Source of the DNA: UMGS692 sp963653425
GTDB taxonomy: Bacteria > Bacillota > Clostridia > Christensenellales > CAG-314
Direction: 5' to 3'
Assembly: GCA_963653425.1 (NCBI GenBank)
Contig: CAVJWC010000014.1
Coordinates: forward strand, 1-26,236
Length of the DNA stretch: 26,236 nt
Shown: positions 14,011 to 21,351 of the stretch, piece after piece
Layout: each line of letters starts with the position of its first letter
How positions within the stretch are numbered: the first letter of the stretch is position 1
The notes under the pieces: generated by a model
Told to the model about the DNA's origin: nothing
Database searches by the model: none
The model's input: the letters and a program-made list of their open reading frames with translations, nothing else
Position numbers and translations under genes: made by a program

Positions 14011-15357
14011 TTATTCAAATTGAAATGTTGCAAGAAAGTCTTTGATAAGAAAAGCGCAGAAGTGCGGAAAAGTGCAGATGTTGGAGTCGAATCCGATATT
14101 TCCTTTTACGATTTTTATTCCGAAACGGATTTCCGGATAGTTGTCGCTTTTTATTAAAGTCGAAAGAGATTTGGAATTGTTATTGCCGGCTTTCACTTCA
14201 ATCGGTACGAGATAATCTTTATATCGAACAAGGAATTCTTCCTGCAAAGTAGAATTTTCCTTTTTGTAATAACGAAGGTCGTAACCGGATTTTACGAGTG
14301 CTTCTCCGATAATGCTTTCAAATAACCCGCCTTTATAAACGTCAAGGTTTTTATTTTGGCGGAAATCCATTTGGGCTTCGTCGTCGAGCTGAGAAAGGAG
14401 TAGACCGTTATCTGCGTAATAAAGGATACAGCAATCTTCTATGACGTTTCCTTTGAGCGGCAAGTTCGGAGTTTGTAAAGCTCTGCTGACATTTACGATG
14501 CCTGCATCTTCAAGCCATTCGAGAGAACCGCGGTAATCTGCAAATTTTGCGCCTGAACGAACCTTTGAAATCTGGAATTTCTTGTTTTCCTTGCCGAGTT
14601 GGAAAGGAACGGAGCGAAATACGTTGGTAATACGCGATTTATCGAGTCCTACGGCATACTTCCTGATGTCTGCTTCGTAACCGATAACGATTTGACGTTG
14701 AATTTCAAGAGTGTTTTCAAACGTCTTTTTTGAAACAAAATCCTTTACGACGTCAGGCATACCGCCGACGATGCAGTAATCCAAAAACAAGTCGTTATAG
14801 ATTTTCAGCACGGCAGGAGAAAACGGGGTAAACGATTGCATGTGGGACAAAATATCTTCCTTAACGGAATCGTCATATCCGATTGCCCATAAAAATTCTT
14901 CAAAGTCGAGCGAACGCATTTCGATTTCGGTCTTATAGCCTACGCTGATATTCGAGATTTCCTTGTAATGAACGCCAAGCAAAGAACCGCTGCAAATCAC
15001 ATCGTAATTTCCGTCAAGCGAAAAGAATTTCAAAGACGTAGCAATGTCGGGAAATTCCTGAATTTCATCAAAGAAAATAAGAGTTTTGCCTTTGATAAAT
15101 CGGGCTTCCGGGTTAATTCGGGAAATGTTTTTGATAACGGCTTCGGCAGAGTATCCGTTTTCAACGATTTGTTTATAAACGGGATCTTCGGCAAAGTTGA
15201 TTTCAACAATGCTCTCGTAATTCAGCTCGGCAAAGGTTTCGATTGATTTTGTTTTGCCGACCTGTCTTGCGCCTTTTATAATAAGCGGTTTGCGATCCGG
15301 GTTTGCTTTCCAGTCAAAAAGGAATTTGTCGATTTTACGTTTCAAGTATTCGCTCAT
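14011..15357 (-). CDS. AAA-family ATPase with DUF4143 domain
   Basis: A 448-residue protein of the common AAA_14/DUF4143 group, found in many gut bacteria and archaea and often linked to transfer; its cellular role is not established. The N-terminal ATPase part has Walker A GARQVGKT at residues 29-36, Walker B TLIFFDEIQE at 92-101 and a sensor-like CSGSLLG near 122-128. The C-terminal DUF4143 part includes VPIEVKAG (384-391), which resembles the core of a PD-(D/E)XK nuclease fold; activity is uncertain. The ATG at 15357 was chosen because GAGGTG lies just upstream. It is the only minus-strand gene in the right arm, facing the fork, which supports recent insertion. Confidence 0.9.
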   Translation of the reverse strand: MSEYLKRKIDKFLFDWKANPDRKPLIIKGARQVGKTKSIETFAELNYESIVEINFAEDPVYKQIVENGYSAEAVIKNISRINPEARFIKGKTLIFFDEIQEFPDIATSLKFFSLDGNYDVICSGSLLGVHYKEISNISVGYKTEIEMRSLDFEEFLWAIGYDDSVKEDILSHMQSFTPFSPAVLKIYNDLFLDYCIVGGMPDVVKDFVSKKTFENTLEIQRQIVIGYEADIRKYAVGLDKSRITNVFRSVPFQLGKENKKFQISKVRSGAKFADYRGSLEWLEDAGIVNVSRALQTPNLPLKGNVIEDCCILYYADNGLLLSQLDDEAQMDFRQNKNLDVYKGGLFESIIGEALVKSGYDLRYYKKENSTLQEEFLVRYKDYLVPIEVKAGNNNSKSLSTLIKSDNYPEIRFGIKIVKGNIGFDSNICTFPHFCAFLIKDFLATFQFE

Positions 15358-15699
15358 AGTTAAGCACCTCACTTTAATTCTATTATAACATTACACGGCT
15401 TATAAAAATAAATTTTTGTATTGCATTCGCAATATGTTCTTTGCTAAACGCAAATAACAGTCGTTCGTTGAAATATGGCGAGAAAAAGTCCTTGCAAGCA
15501 AACTTTTTCTCTTATATTATAGCACATTAAAAAGATAAAATCAAGCCGTTTTATAAAAAATGAGCGAGTTTTAATCTGTAGCAACTAAAAAATGAGCGAG
15601 TTTATGTCGATAAATGCCATTTTTATGTTTATGGTGCTGGGTGGGAGTGTGGTGGTTTGAGGTGAAAATTCATAAAAATAATTTTTCAAGGAGGTAAAA
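15358..15699. other. Intergenic region with stem-loop and repeated word
   Basis: Divergent spacer between the ATPase gene and the small ORF. It carries a perfect 10-bp inverted repeat GAGAAAAAGT/ACTTTTTCTC (15480-15489, 15502-15511) and a direct repeat AAAAAATGAGCGAGTTT near 15556 and 15586. No gene is visible in it. Confidence 0.5.
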
Positions 15700-15876
15700 A
15701 TGAGGAAAAACACCGTGAGAGATACCCCCGTTATCGTAATTCCGAAAGATTACACGATAGACGACCTGATGGACCTCGACGATGAGGGGGGACAAGAACA
15801 GCGAAGCAGGCAAAGACGCAAAAAAGCAGGAAAAACACGCTTAAAACGCTTGACAAGGGGCGGGTGTAGGTGGTAG
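15700..15876 (+). CDS. Small ORF of 58 residues, unknown function
   Basis: The ATG is preceded by a full AAGGAGG site with good spacing, which is the main reason to call it. The N-terminal half contains TPVIVIPKDYTIDDLMDLDD, an acidic, ordered-looking segment. The C-terminal half is very basic (RSRQRRKKAGKTRLKRLTR). No family is recognised. Its last 27 bases overlap the promoter of the ylxM-ffh operon. It could be a small nucleic-acid-binding protein or a leader ORF; the sequence does not decide. Confidence 0.55.
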   Translation: MRKNTVRDTPVIVIPKDYTIDDLMDLDDEGGQEQRSRQRRKKAGKTRLKRLTRGGCRW

Positions 15877-15879
15877 AAT
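15850..15879 (+). promoter_or_regulatory. Promoter of the ylxM-ffh operon
   Basis: TTGACA (15850-15855), 18-bp spacer, TAGAAT (15874-15879), overlapping the end of the small ORF. It yields a leader of about 220 bases before ylxM. Confidence 0.65.
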
Positions 15880-15912
15880 GTGGTGTAAAGTTCAGAAGCT
15901 TTACAGGTGCCT

Positions 15913-16020
15913 GCTCGGAGACTTACGCAAGTGCGTTTCGTTTTTGGACTTGCAAGGACGAGGTTCGCTCGGAGACTTACGCAAGTGCGTTTCATTTTGG
16001 GACTTGCAAGGACGAGGTTC
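15913..16020 (+). repeat. 54-bp tandem duplication in the ylxM leader
   Basis: Two adjacent 54-bp copies (15913-15966 and 15967-16020) differ at about two positions. Each holds an inverted repeat GCAAGT/ACTTGC with a loop of about 16 bases, so the leader RNA could form two like hairpins. Frames through it lack a ribosome-binding site. Confidence 0.75.
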
Positions 16021-16107
16021 TTTCAGGGAAATACGGGAGAGGCTCGTTGAGACAGGGCGTAGGGCTTTGGATTTTACGGGTATGCGTTTAACCAAAGGGA
16101 GGCTATC

Positions 16108-16452
16108 ATGAAGGCTGAATTCGGCTCGACGACGGACGCCAGATTGCGGGCGGAAATGAGCGTGCTTGTAGCGGTATACGGCAACCTTTTAACCGACCGT
16201 CAGCGCGAGATAGTGACGGCGACCTGCAATTACGACGTTTCGCTGGGAGAACTTGCTGAAACTCTCGGTATATCGAGGCAGGCTGTGAGAGATTCTCTCG
16301 TGAGAGGCGAAATGCTTTTACGGGAATACGAAGAAAAACTCGGATTCGTCGGACTTTTCGGGAAGATAGGAAACCTTACGAAAGCAGGGAAAGGCGAAGA
16401 AAAGGATGCTCTTAAAAAGATAGCCGAGCTTGTCGGAGCGGACGCAGAATAA
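16108..16452 (+). CDS. ylxM: YlxM-like DNA-binding protein of the SRP operon
   Basis: A 114-residue member of the YlxM/p13-like family, found directly upstream of ffh in many Bacillota. It resembles sigma-70 region 4: a helix-turn-helix with LGELAETLGISRQAVRDSLV (about residues 48-68), then LLREYEEKLGF. It is thought to modulate the signal-recognition-particle pathway. GGGAGG stands before the ATG. A 129-bp spacer with repeated GCGCGGAAGC words separates it from ffh. Confidence 0.9.
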   Translation: MKAEFGSTTDARLRAEMSVLVAVYGNLLTDRQREIVTATCNYDVSLGELAETLGISRQAVRDSLVRGEMLLREYEEKLGFVGLFGKIGNLTKAGKGEEKDALKKIAELVGADAE

Positions 16453-16581
16453 AAGAAAGCGCGGAAGCGCAAAAGCAATAAACAGGTAAAAGGCGCGGAA
16501 GCGAAAAACGCGGGAATGCGGAAAGCGGAAGCGCAAGACACGTATAAACATCGGTCGCGCAGGCGACTTACGGAGAAAGAA
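16453..16581 (+). repeat. Short GC-rich repeats between ylxM and ffh
   Basis: The words AAAGCGCGGAAGCGCAAAAG, GGCGCGGAAGCG and AAGCGGAAGCGCAAG occur in sequence. Each contains GCG-GAA-GCG-type inverted arms that could form small hairpins. Confidence 0.45.
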
Positions 16582-17925
16582 ATGGCTGTATTTTCCGGGT
16601 TAAGCGAAAAAATCAACCACGTTTTCGGCAAACTGACCAACAAAGGACATCTCACCGAACTGGAAATCAAACAGGCGATGAGAGAAGTCAGAATCGCGCT
16701 TCTCGAGGCGGACGTTAACGTTAACGTAGCCAAGAAGTTTATTGCCGACGTGACTCAGAAAGCTGTCGGCGACGAGGTTTTGAAAAGCCTTACGCCCGGT
16801 CAGCAGGTTATTAAAATAGTAGACGAAGAACTTACCGAACTTCTCGGCAGTACGCAAAGCAAGCTTAACGTTGCAAGCAAACCGCCGACAGTTATTATGA
16901 TGTGCGGTCTTCAGGGCGCGGGTAAAACCACGATGTGCGGTAAGCTCGGCATATGGCTTACCAAGCAGGGCAAAAGACCTTTGCTTGCGGCGTGCGATAT
17001 TTACCGTCCCGCTGCGATAAGACAGCTCGAAGTCGTTGCCGAAAAAGCCAAAGTCGGTTTTTATCAGCACGGACAGATAAGCCCAGTGAAGATAGCTCAG
17101 GAAGCGGTAGACTTTGCGTTAAAGAACGGTTACGACACTGTTATTCTGGATACGGCGGGCAGACTTCATATCAACGAAGAACTGATGACCGAGCTGAAGG
17201 AAATCAAAAAGAACGTGGACGTTACCGAGATTTTGCTGACGGTCGATTCTATGACCGGTCAGGACGCGGTTACCGTCGCGGAAAGCTTCAATAACGCTCT
17301 CGACATAACGGGCGTTATCATGACAAAACTCGACGGCGATACGAGAGGCGGAGCTACGCTTTCCATAAAAGCCGTTACGGGCAAGCCCATTAAGTTCTGC
17401 GGAACGGGCGAAAAACCCGAAGATCTGGAGCCTTTCTATCCCGACAGAATGGCAAGCCGAATTCTCGGAATGGGCGACGTTCTTACCATTATCGACAAGG
17501 CGCAGGCGGCTATAACCGAAGAGCAAGCCGAAAAGATGGCGAAAAAGCTTAAAGAAGCCAACTTCGACCTCAACGACTTCCTCGAACAGTTCGATAATCT
17601 TGCGAAGATGGGCGACCTTAACGAACTTATCGGAATGATGCCGGGCGCGGGTAAACTTAAAATCGACAAGGACGCCAAAGTCGACAAGAAGGAAGTCGCG
17701 AGAATGAAAGCGATTATCCTGAGTATGACTCAGACCGAAAGAACAAACCCAAAAGTTCTCAACTATTCGAGAAAGAAGAGAATTGCCGCGGGAAGCGGAA
17801 CTTCCGTTCAGGACGTCAACAGAATCATAAAGCAGTACGACCAGATGCGCGACCTTATGAAGAAGATGAACGGCAAGAACGGTATGAAAGCAATGAAAGG
17901 AAAGGGCTTCAAACTTCCTTTTTAA
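16582..17925 (+). CDS. ffh: Signal recognition particle GTPase Ffh
   Basis: Ffh binds the 4.5S/6S RNA and the signal sequences of nascent membrane and secreted proteins, and delivers ribosomes to FtsY. The 447-residue product has the N domain (1-~90), the G domain with GLQGAGKTT (109-117), DTAGR (190-194) and TKLDGD (248-253), and a methionine-rich M domain ending in MKKMNGKNGMKAMKGKGF. I chose the ATG at 16582 after a GGAGA site; an upstream in-frame ATG would add 22 residues made of the intergenic repeat. Length is standard. It heads the core of a ribosome-biogenesis operon. Confidence 0.97.
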   Translation: MAVFSGLSEKINHVFGKLTNKGHLTELEIKQAMREVRIALLEADVNVNVAKKFIADVTQKAVGDEVLKSLTPGQQVIKIVDEELTELLGSTQSKLNVASKPPTVIMMCGLQGAGKTTMCGKLGIWLTKQGKRPLLAACDIYRPAAIRQLEVVAEKAKVGFYQHGQISPVKIAQEAVDFALKNGYDTVILDTAGRLHINEELMTELKEIKKNVDVTEILLTVDSMTGQDAVTVAESFNNALDITGVIMTKLDGDTRGGATLSIKAVTGKPIKFCGTGEKPEDLEPFYPDRMASRILGMGDVLTIIDKAQAAITEEQAEKMAKKLKEANFDLNDFLEQFDNLAKMGDLNELIGMMPGAGKLKIDKDAKVDKKEVARMKAIILSMTQTERTNPKVLNYSRKKRIAAGSGTSVQDVNRIIKQYDQMRDLMKKMNGKNGMKAMKGKGFKLPF

Positions 17926-17991
17926 CTAAGATATAACGAGGCGCAAGCCGATTATATATACAAGAAGAATGCATTAAGGAGAATTACTAAA

Positions 17992-18261
17992 ATGGCAGTA
18001 AAAATGAGATTAACCAGACTCGGCGACAAGAAAACACCCTTTTATCGCGTAGTAGTTATCGACGGCAGAAAGGCTCGCGACGGCGCATACGTTGACCTTA
18101 TCGGTACTTACGATCCTCTCACCAAGCCCGAAACTATAATTATCGATAAAGAAAAAGCTCAGAAATGGCTTGCTTGCGGCGTTCAGCCCACCGACACGGT
18201 TAAAGGACTTCTCATTAAAGAAGGTCTTATGGAAGCCGATTGCAAAAAGGCGAAGAAATAA
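17992..18261 (+). CDS. rpsP: 30S ribosomal protein S16
   Basis: S16 is a primary binding protein of the 30S body that stabilises 16S rRNA during assembly. The 89 residues include the family hallmarks RLTRLGDKKTPFYRVVVID near the start and GTYDPLTKP in the middle. AAGGAG precedes the ATG. It lies 66 bp after ffh and four bases before khpA, in the usual Bacillota order. Confidence 0.97.
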   Translation: MAVKMRLTRLGDKKTPFYRVVVIDGRKARDGAYVDLIGTYDPLTKPETIIIDKEKAQKWLACGVQPTDTVKGLLIKEGLMEADCKKAKK

Positions 18262-18264
18262 ACT

Positions 18265-18522
18265 ATGGCAGTCGAACTCGTTAAATTTATCGTATCCGAA
18301 TTGGTCGATAATCCGAGCGCGGTAGTCGTTACTTCGAGAGAAGACGGAGAAACCGAAATCATTACGGTTTGCGTGGACGACGCCGACACCGGTAAAATCA
18401 TCGGCAAACAAGGCAGAATCGCAATGGCTATACGTACGGTTGTTAAAGCGGTGGGCGCAAAGAACAACAAGAAGTATTCCGTTGAAATAGTAGACAGGCT
18501 CGAAGAGAGCAAAGCCGAATAA
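18265..18522 (+). CDS. khpA: KH-domain RNA-binding protein KhpA (YlqC)
   Basis: An 85-residue, single KH-domain protein. The GXXG loop is seen as IIGKQGRIAMAIRTVVKA (about residues 47-64). KhpA works with KhpB/Jag as an RNA-binding pair in Bacillota and affects cell-envelope growth and small-RNA biology. It starts three bases after rpsP, so translational coupling is likely. A terminator-like hairpin follows it. Confidence 0.92.
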   Translation: MAVELVKFIVSELVDNPSAVVVTSREDGETEIITVCVDDADTGKIIGKQGRIAMAIRTVVKAVGAKNNKKYSVEIVDRLEESKAE

Positions 18523-18537
18523 TTCGGTAAGAAGGGG

Positions 18538-18567
18538 GATACGGGGCGACAGCTCGGTATCTTTTTT
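18538..18567 (+). terminator. Internal terminator/attenuator between khpA and rimM
   Basis: GATAC (18538-18542) pairs with GTATC (18557-18561), with a mostly paired inner GGGGC/GCTCG, followed at once by six T. It has the form of an intrinsic terminator inside the operon and may lower expression of rimM and trmD relative to rpsP. Confidence 0.7.
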
Positions 18568-18585
18568 CGTGTGGAGAGAAAAGTT

Positions 18586-19092
18586 ATGGAAAAACTTATC
18601 GTCGGAAAAATCGTAAAGGCTCAGGGTATAAAGGGCGAAGTCAAGATCAAGTCTTACCTCGATCAGGGCAACCTCTTCAAGACCTTCAAATACCTTTACG
18701 TCGAAGGAATCCGCACCGCCGTGAGATGCGCAAGATATGCGGACGGTTTCGCTTACGTCGGTTTTACCGCCGTCGTGGACAGGAATCAGGCGGAAGCGCT
18801 CAGAAACAAGGACGTTTTTGCGGACAGAGATCAGATTGCGCCGGGAGAGTACAGTTACTTTATCGGCGATATGATAGGGGCGGAAGTTTTTCTCGACGAC
18901 GGCAGTGACGTTGGCGTTCTCGACGGAATTATGCCCAACGAAGTAGCCGCGGACGTTTTCGTTATAAGAGTCGGCGAAAAGAATCTGCTCGTGCCTTTCC
19001 TTAAAGAGCTTATCGTAAGCGTAAAGCCCGAGGAAAGAAAGATAGTCTTTTCGGCTAAGCGTTTTTCGGAGGTTTCCGTGTATGACGAATGA
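18586..19092 (+). CDS. rimM: Ribosome maturation factor RimM
   Basis: RimM binds S19 and aids 30S head maturation. The 168-residue product has the N-terminal beta-barrel beginning KLIVGKIVKAQGIKGEVKIK and a C-terminal PRC-barrel domain with GEYSYFIGDMIGAEVF, GIMPNEVAADVFVI and LVPFLKELI. The ATG at 18586 after GGAGAG is preferred over a GTG 15 bases upstream, as it starts where the family starts. Its end overlaps trmD by 11 bp. Confidence 0.95.
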   Translation: MEKLIVGKIVKAQGIKGEVKIKSYLDQGNLFKTFKYLYVEGIRTAVRCARYADGFAYVGFTAVVDRNQAEALRNKDVFADRDQIAPGEYSYFIGDMIGAEVFLDDGSDVGVLDGIMPNEVAADVFVIRVGEKNLLVPFLKELIVSVKPEERKIVFSAKRFSEVSVYDE

Positions 19093-20125
19093 TTTTTGCC
19101 CTGACGAAAAGGAAAGCGGTTTCAGCGAAAAACGCAGTTCGTGCAACGAAGAGAGCGTTTCGTGTAACGAAGAACGCAGTTCGTTTAACGAATGGCTGAG
19201 TTCGTTCCGTGAAAGAGCAAATCGGAGCGAAACGGCAGAGAAGAAACCGCTCGTGAGCATTGACGTTCTTACGCTTTTCCCCGAAGCTTTCGCGCCCCTT
19301 TCGGTAGGGATAATGAAACGCGCGCAGGATAAAGGCTTGGTTGAAATTCGCGTGGAGAACATCAGGAATCACACCCTCGACAAACACGGCAAGTGCGACG
19401 ATTACGCTTTCGGAGGAGGCGCGGGTATGGTTATGACGCCTCAGCCTATAGCCGACGCGATAAGGTTTGCCGACCCCGACCACAAAGCCAGACGCATTTA
19501 CCTTTCCCCGAGAGGAAAGACGCTTGACCAGAAAACCGTTATCGAACTTGCGGGAGAGAAGAGGTTGCTCTTTCTTTGCGGACACTACGAAGGCGTGGAC
19601 CAGCGAGTCATAGACGGATTTATCGACGAAGAGATTTCCGTGGGCGACTACGTGCTTATGGGAGGAGAACTTCCCGCGATGGTGGTAATCGAAGCTTTGT
19701 GTCGCTACGTCCCGGGGGTTCTGCACAGCGAGGATTCCACAGAGGAAGAATCGTTCGTGGGGAGCCTTCTCGAATACCCGCAATACACCCGTCCCGCCCT
19801 TTTCGAAGGAATGCCCGTCCCCGACGTTCTGCTTTCGGGACACCACGGGAATATAGAGAAGTGGCGTTTTAACGAAAGAGTCAGGATTACGCGGGAACGT
19901 CGCCCCGACCTGCTTGAAAAGGCAAATCTTCCCGAAGAAAAGCCTAAGAAAAAGAAACGCGGTAAATCTTTCCGCAAAGCCGAGAACGTAAGTTCGTTGA
20001 ATGAAACGACAAGTTTATTGAATGAAACGGCAAGTTCGTTGAACGAAAACGCAAGTTCATTGAACGAGTGGGCAAATCCGGAAAAAGAAAGCGCGGGCGC
20101 GGAGATTGCCGCGGAGGAAAAATAA
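19082..20125 (+). CDS. trmD: tRNA (guanine-37-N1)-methyltransferase TrmD with repeat-made ends
   Basis: TrmD is the SPOUT-fold enzyme that makes m1G37 in tRNAs and prevents frameshifting. The core (about residues 58-300 of 347) is canonical: SIDVLTLFPEAF, a FGGGAGMV motif, YLSPRGKTLDQK, LCGHYEGVDQRVI, the ISVGDYVLMGGELPAM knot and PGVLHSEDSTEEESF. Both ends are unusual. The first 57 residues contain four seven-residue units of SSxNE type, and the last 70 are a basic linker plus four more SSLNE-type units; both come from 21-bp DNA repeats. The ATG at 19082 overlaps rimM by 11 bp. An in-frame GTG at 19253 could start a protein lacking the N-terminal extension. The C-terminal units precede the stop codon and so are surely translated. 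Confidence 0.93.
   Translation: MTNDFCPDEKESGFSEKRSSCNEESVSCNEERSSFNEWLSSFRERANRSETAEKKPLVSIDVLTLFPEAFAPLSVGIMKRAQDKGLVEIRVENIRNHTLDKHGKCDDYAFGGGAGMVMTPQPIADAIRFADPDHKARRIYLSPRGKTLDQKTVIELAGEKRLLFLCGHYEGVDQRVIDGFIDEEISVGDYVLMGGELPAMVVIEALCRYVPGVLHSEDSTEEESFVGSLLEYPQYTRPALFEGMPVPDVLLSGHHGNIEKWRFNERVRITRERRPDLLEKANLPEEKPKKKKRGKSFRKAENVSSLNETTSLLNETASSLNENASSLNEWANPEKESAGAEIAAEEK
19138..19213 (+). repeat. 21-bp palindromic array A (trmD start)
   Basis: Four units with exact 21-bp spacing start at 19138 (TTCGTGCAACGAA), 19159 (TTCGTGTAACGAA), 19180 (TTCGTTTAACGAA) and 19201 (TTCGTTCCGTGAA, degenerate). The palindrome core varies in the centre but keeps its arms TTCGT and AACGAA. Confidence 0.88.
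19993..20068 (+). repeat. 21-bp palindromic array B (trmD end)
   Basis: Four units with exact 21-bp spacing: 19993 (TTCGTTGAATGAA), 20014 (TTTATTGAATGAA), 20035 (TTCGTTGAACGAA) and 20056 (TTCATTGAACGAG). They encode SSLNE-type heptads in frame. Confidence 0.9.
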
Positions 20126-21163
20126 ATGAATATTCTTCTTATAAATACGGCTGCGGAACGTCTTTCCGTGGGCGTTTACTCGGACGGAAAGATTTTTTCT
20201 TCGGGTAAAGACGCCGTTCAGCGCGAACACAGCGCCTATATAAATTCCTGTATAAAAGAGGCTATGGAAAATGCGGGCGTGACTTTTTCGGAGCTTGACG
20301 CTTACGCCTGCGTGGTTGGACCGGGGAGTTTCACGGGACTAAGAGTCGGCATAGCCACGGTCAAAGGGCTTGCCGTCGTTTATCCCAGACCTTTTGTGGC
20401 TGTAAACTCGTTGGAGCTTCCGGCATATAATGAAAGTGACGCGGAAGTTTCTATGGACGCGGGCAGGGACAGAATTTATTTCGGCGAAAAGAAGGACGGA
20501 AAGCTCGTTCTTCCCGTAACTTTAACGGGCGCGAAAGAGACGGCTTTTCGTTACGACCTCAAAAAAGACTACCTTAACGAGCTTGGAGAAATCTCGGCGG
20601 AGAAGTTCGGAAACAAAGATTTTGCGGAAAGACTTTCTCCCGTGTACGTTCAGCTTTGTCAGGCGGAAAACGAGTTTTTCGCGCGCCACGACCAAGTCGT
20701 CGTAAGAAAAGCCACGGCGGGAGACCTCGGTAACCTTCTCGAAATCGAAAGGCTTTGCTTTGCGGACGACCCCTGGACGGCGGAAATGTTTCTCTGCGAG
20801 CTGGAAGAACCCACGGCAGGTCTGTTTATCGCAAGCATTAAGGGAGAAACGGCAGGGTTTGCGGAAGTCCGTTTCGACGGAGAGCAACTCTATCTCGGCA
20901 ATATCGGCGTTCGTCCGAACTATCGCGGAAAGGGAATTGCGACCAAACTTCTGACGGAAATTTTCACCGATTACGTGAAGAAGGGCGCGCAAAACTGTTT
21001 CCTGCACGTTCGCACGGGCAACGAAAACGCCATCGCTCTTTATAAGAGTCTGGGCTTTACAGCCGTTCGGGAAATCAAAGATTACTACCCCCGGAAAGAG
21101 TCTGCCTACGCAATGCTGAGTAATCTCGAAAAGTTCAGGCAGCCGAGTTCGTTGAACGAATAA
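20126..21163 (+). CDS. tsaB-rimI: TsaB-RimI fusion protein (tRNA t6A factor plus N-acetyltransferase)
   Basis: The N-terminal part (about residues 1-188) is TsaB, the inactive ASKHA-fold partner of TsaD in t6A37 synthesis. It has NTAAERLSVGVY and VVGPGSFTGLRVGIATVKGLA. TsaB alone is often about 230 residues, so this part is short. The C-terminal part (about 192-337) is a GNAT N-acetyltransferase of RimI type, which modifies the N-terminus of ribosomal S18 or other proteins. It has IGVRPNYRGKGIATKLL as acetyl-CoA motif A and ALYKSLGFTAVREIKDYY. Separate tsaB and rimI genes are often adjacent; here one frame covers both. The start follows the trmD stop without a gap. The last residues PSSLNE come from a 21-bp repeat. 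tsaD is not in the window. Confidence 0.92.
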   Translation: MNILLINTAAERLSVGVYSDGKIFSSGKDAVQREHSAYINSCIKEAMENAGVTFSELDAYACVVGPGSFTGLRVGIATVKGLAVVYPRPFVAVNSLELPAYNESDAEVSMDAGRDRIYFGEKKDGKLVLPVTLTGAKETAFRYDLKKDYLNELGEISAEKFGNKDFAERLSPVYVQLCQAENEFFARHDQVVVRKATAGDLGNLLEIERLCFADDPWTAEMFLCELEEPTAGLFIASIKGETAGFAEVRFDGEQLYLGNIGVRPNYRGKGIATKLLTEIFTDYVKKGAQNCFLHVRTGNENAIALYKSLGFTAVREIKDYYPRKESAYAMLSNLEKFRQPSSLNE

Positions 21164-21222
21164 AGAAGCCGATTAAACGAAGTTCTTAATTCGTTGAACG
21201 AAACCGAGAGTTCGTTTTTTTT
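21148..21222 (+). repeat. 21-bp palindromic array C (end of tsaB-rimI and beyond)
   Basis: Four units at 21148 (TTCGTTGAACGAA), 21169 (degenerate, TTAAACGAA end), 21190 (TTCGTTGAACGAA) and 21211 (half unit TTCGTT plus T-run) keep the 21-bp period across the stop codon at 21161. Confidence 0.88.
21197..21222 (+). terminator. Terminator built from repeat units
   Basis: AACGAA (21197-21202) pairs with TTCGTT (21211-21216), and the run of eight T at 21215-21222 follows. Two neighbouring repeat half-sites thus form an intrinsic terminator after tsaB-rimI. Confidence 0.6.
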
Positions 21223-21351
21223 GAGGAAATGCGGAAAGAAACCGAGAAGCTCTGAAAGTCTGCTCCTTCGGAAGCCCGAAGTTATGCGGAAAGATACACT
21301 TTCGGGTAGTCAGTGAAGCCGACGCGTTAAGTGAATTCAGGAAGGTGGCTT

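Noticed and set aside
15870..16111. Frames with an 18-residue repeat in the ylxM leader
   Set aside because: They begin inside the promoter without a ribosome-binding site, and the few differences between the copies change amino acids. RNA hairpins are the simpler explanation.
18010..19362. 450-codon minus-strand open frame
   Set aside because: Lies opposite rpsP, khpA, rimM and trmD, all of which are well supported.
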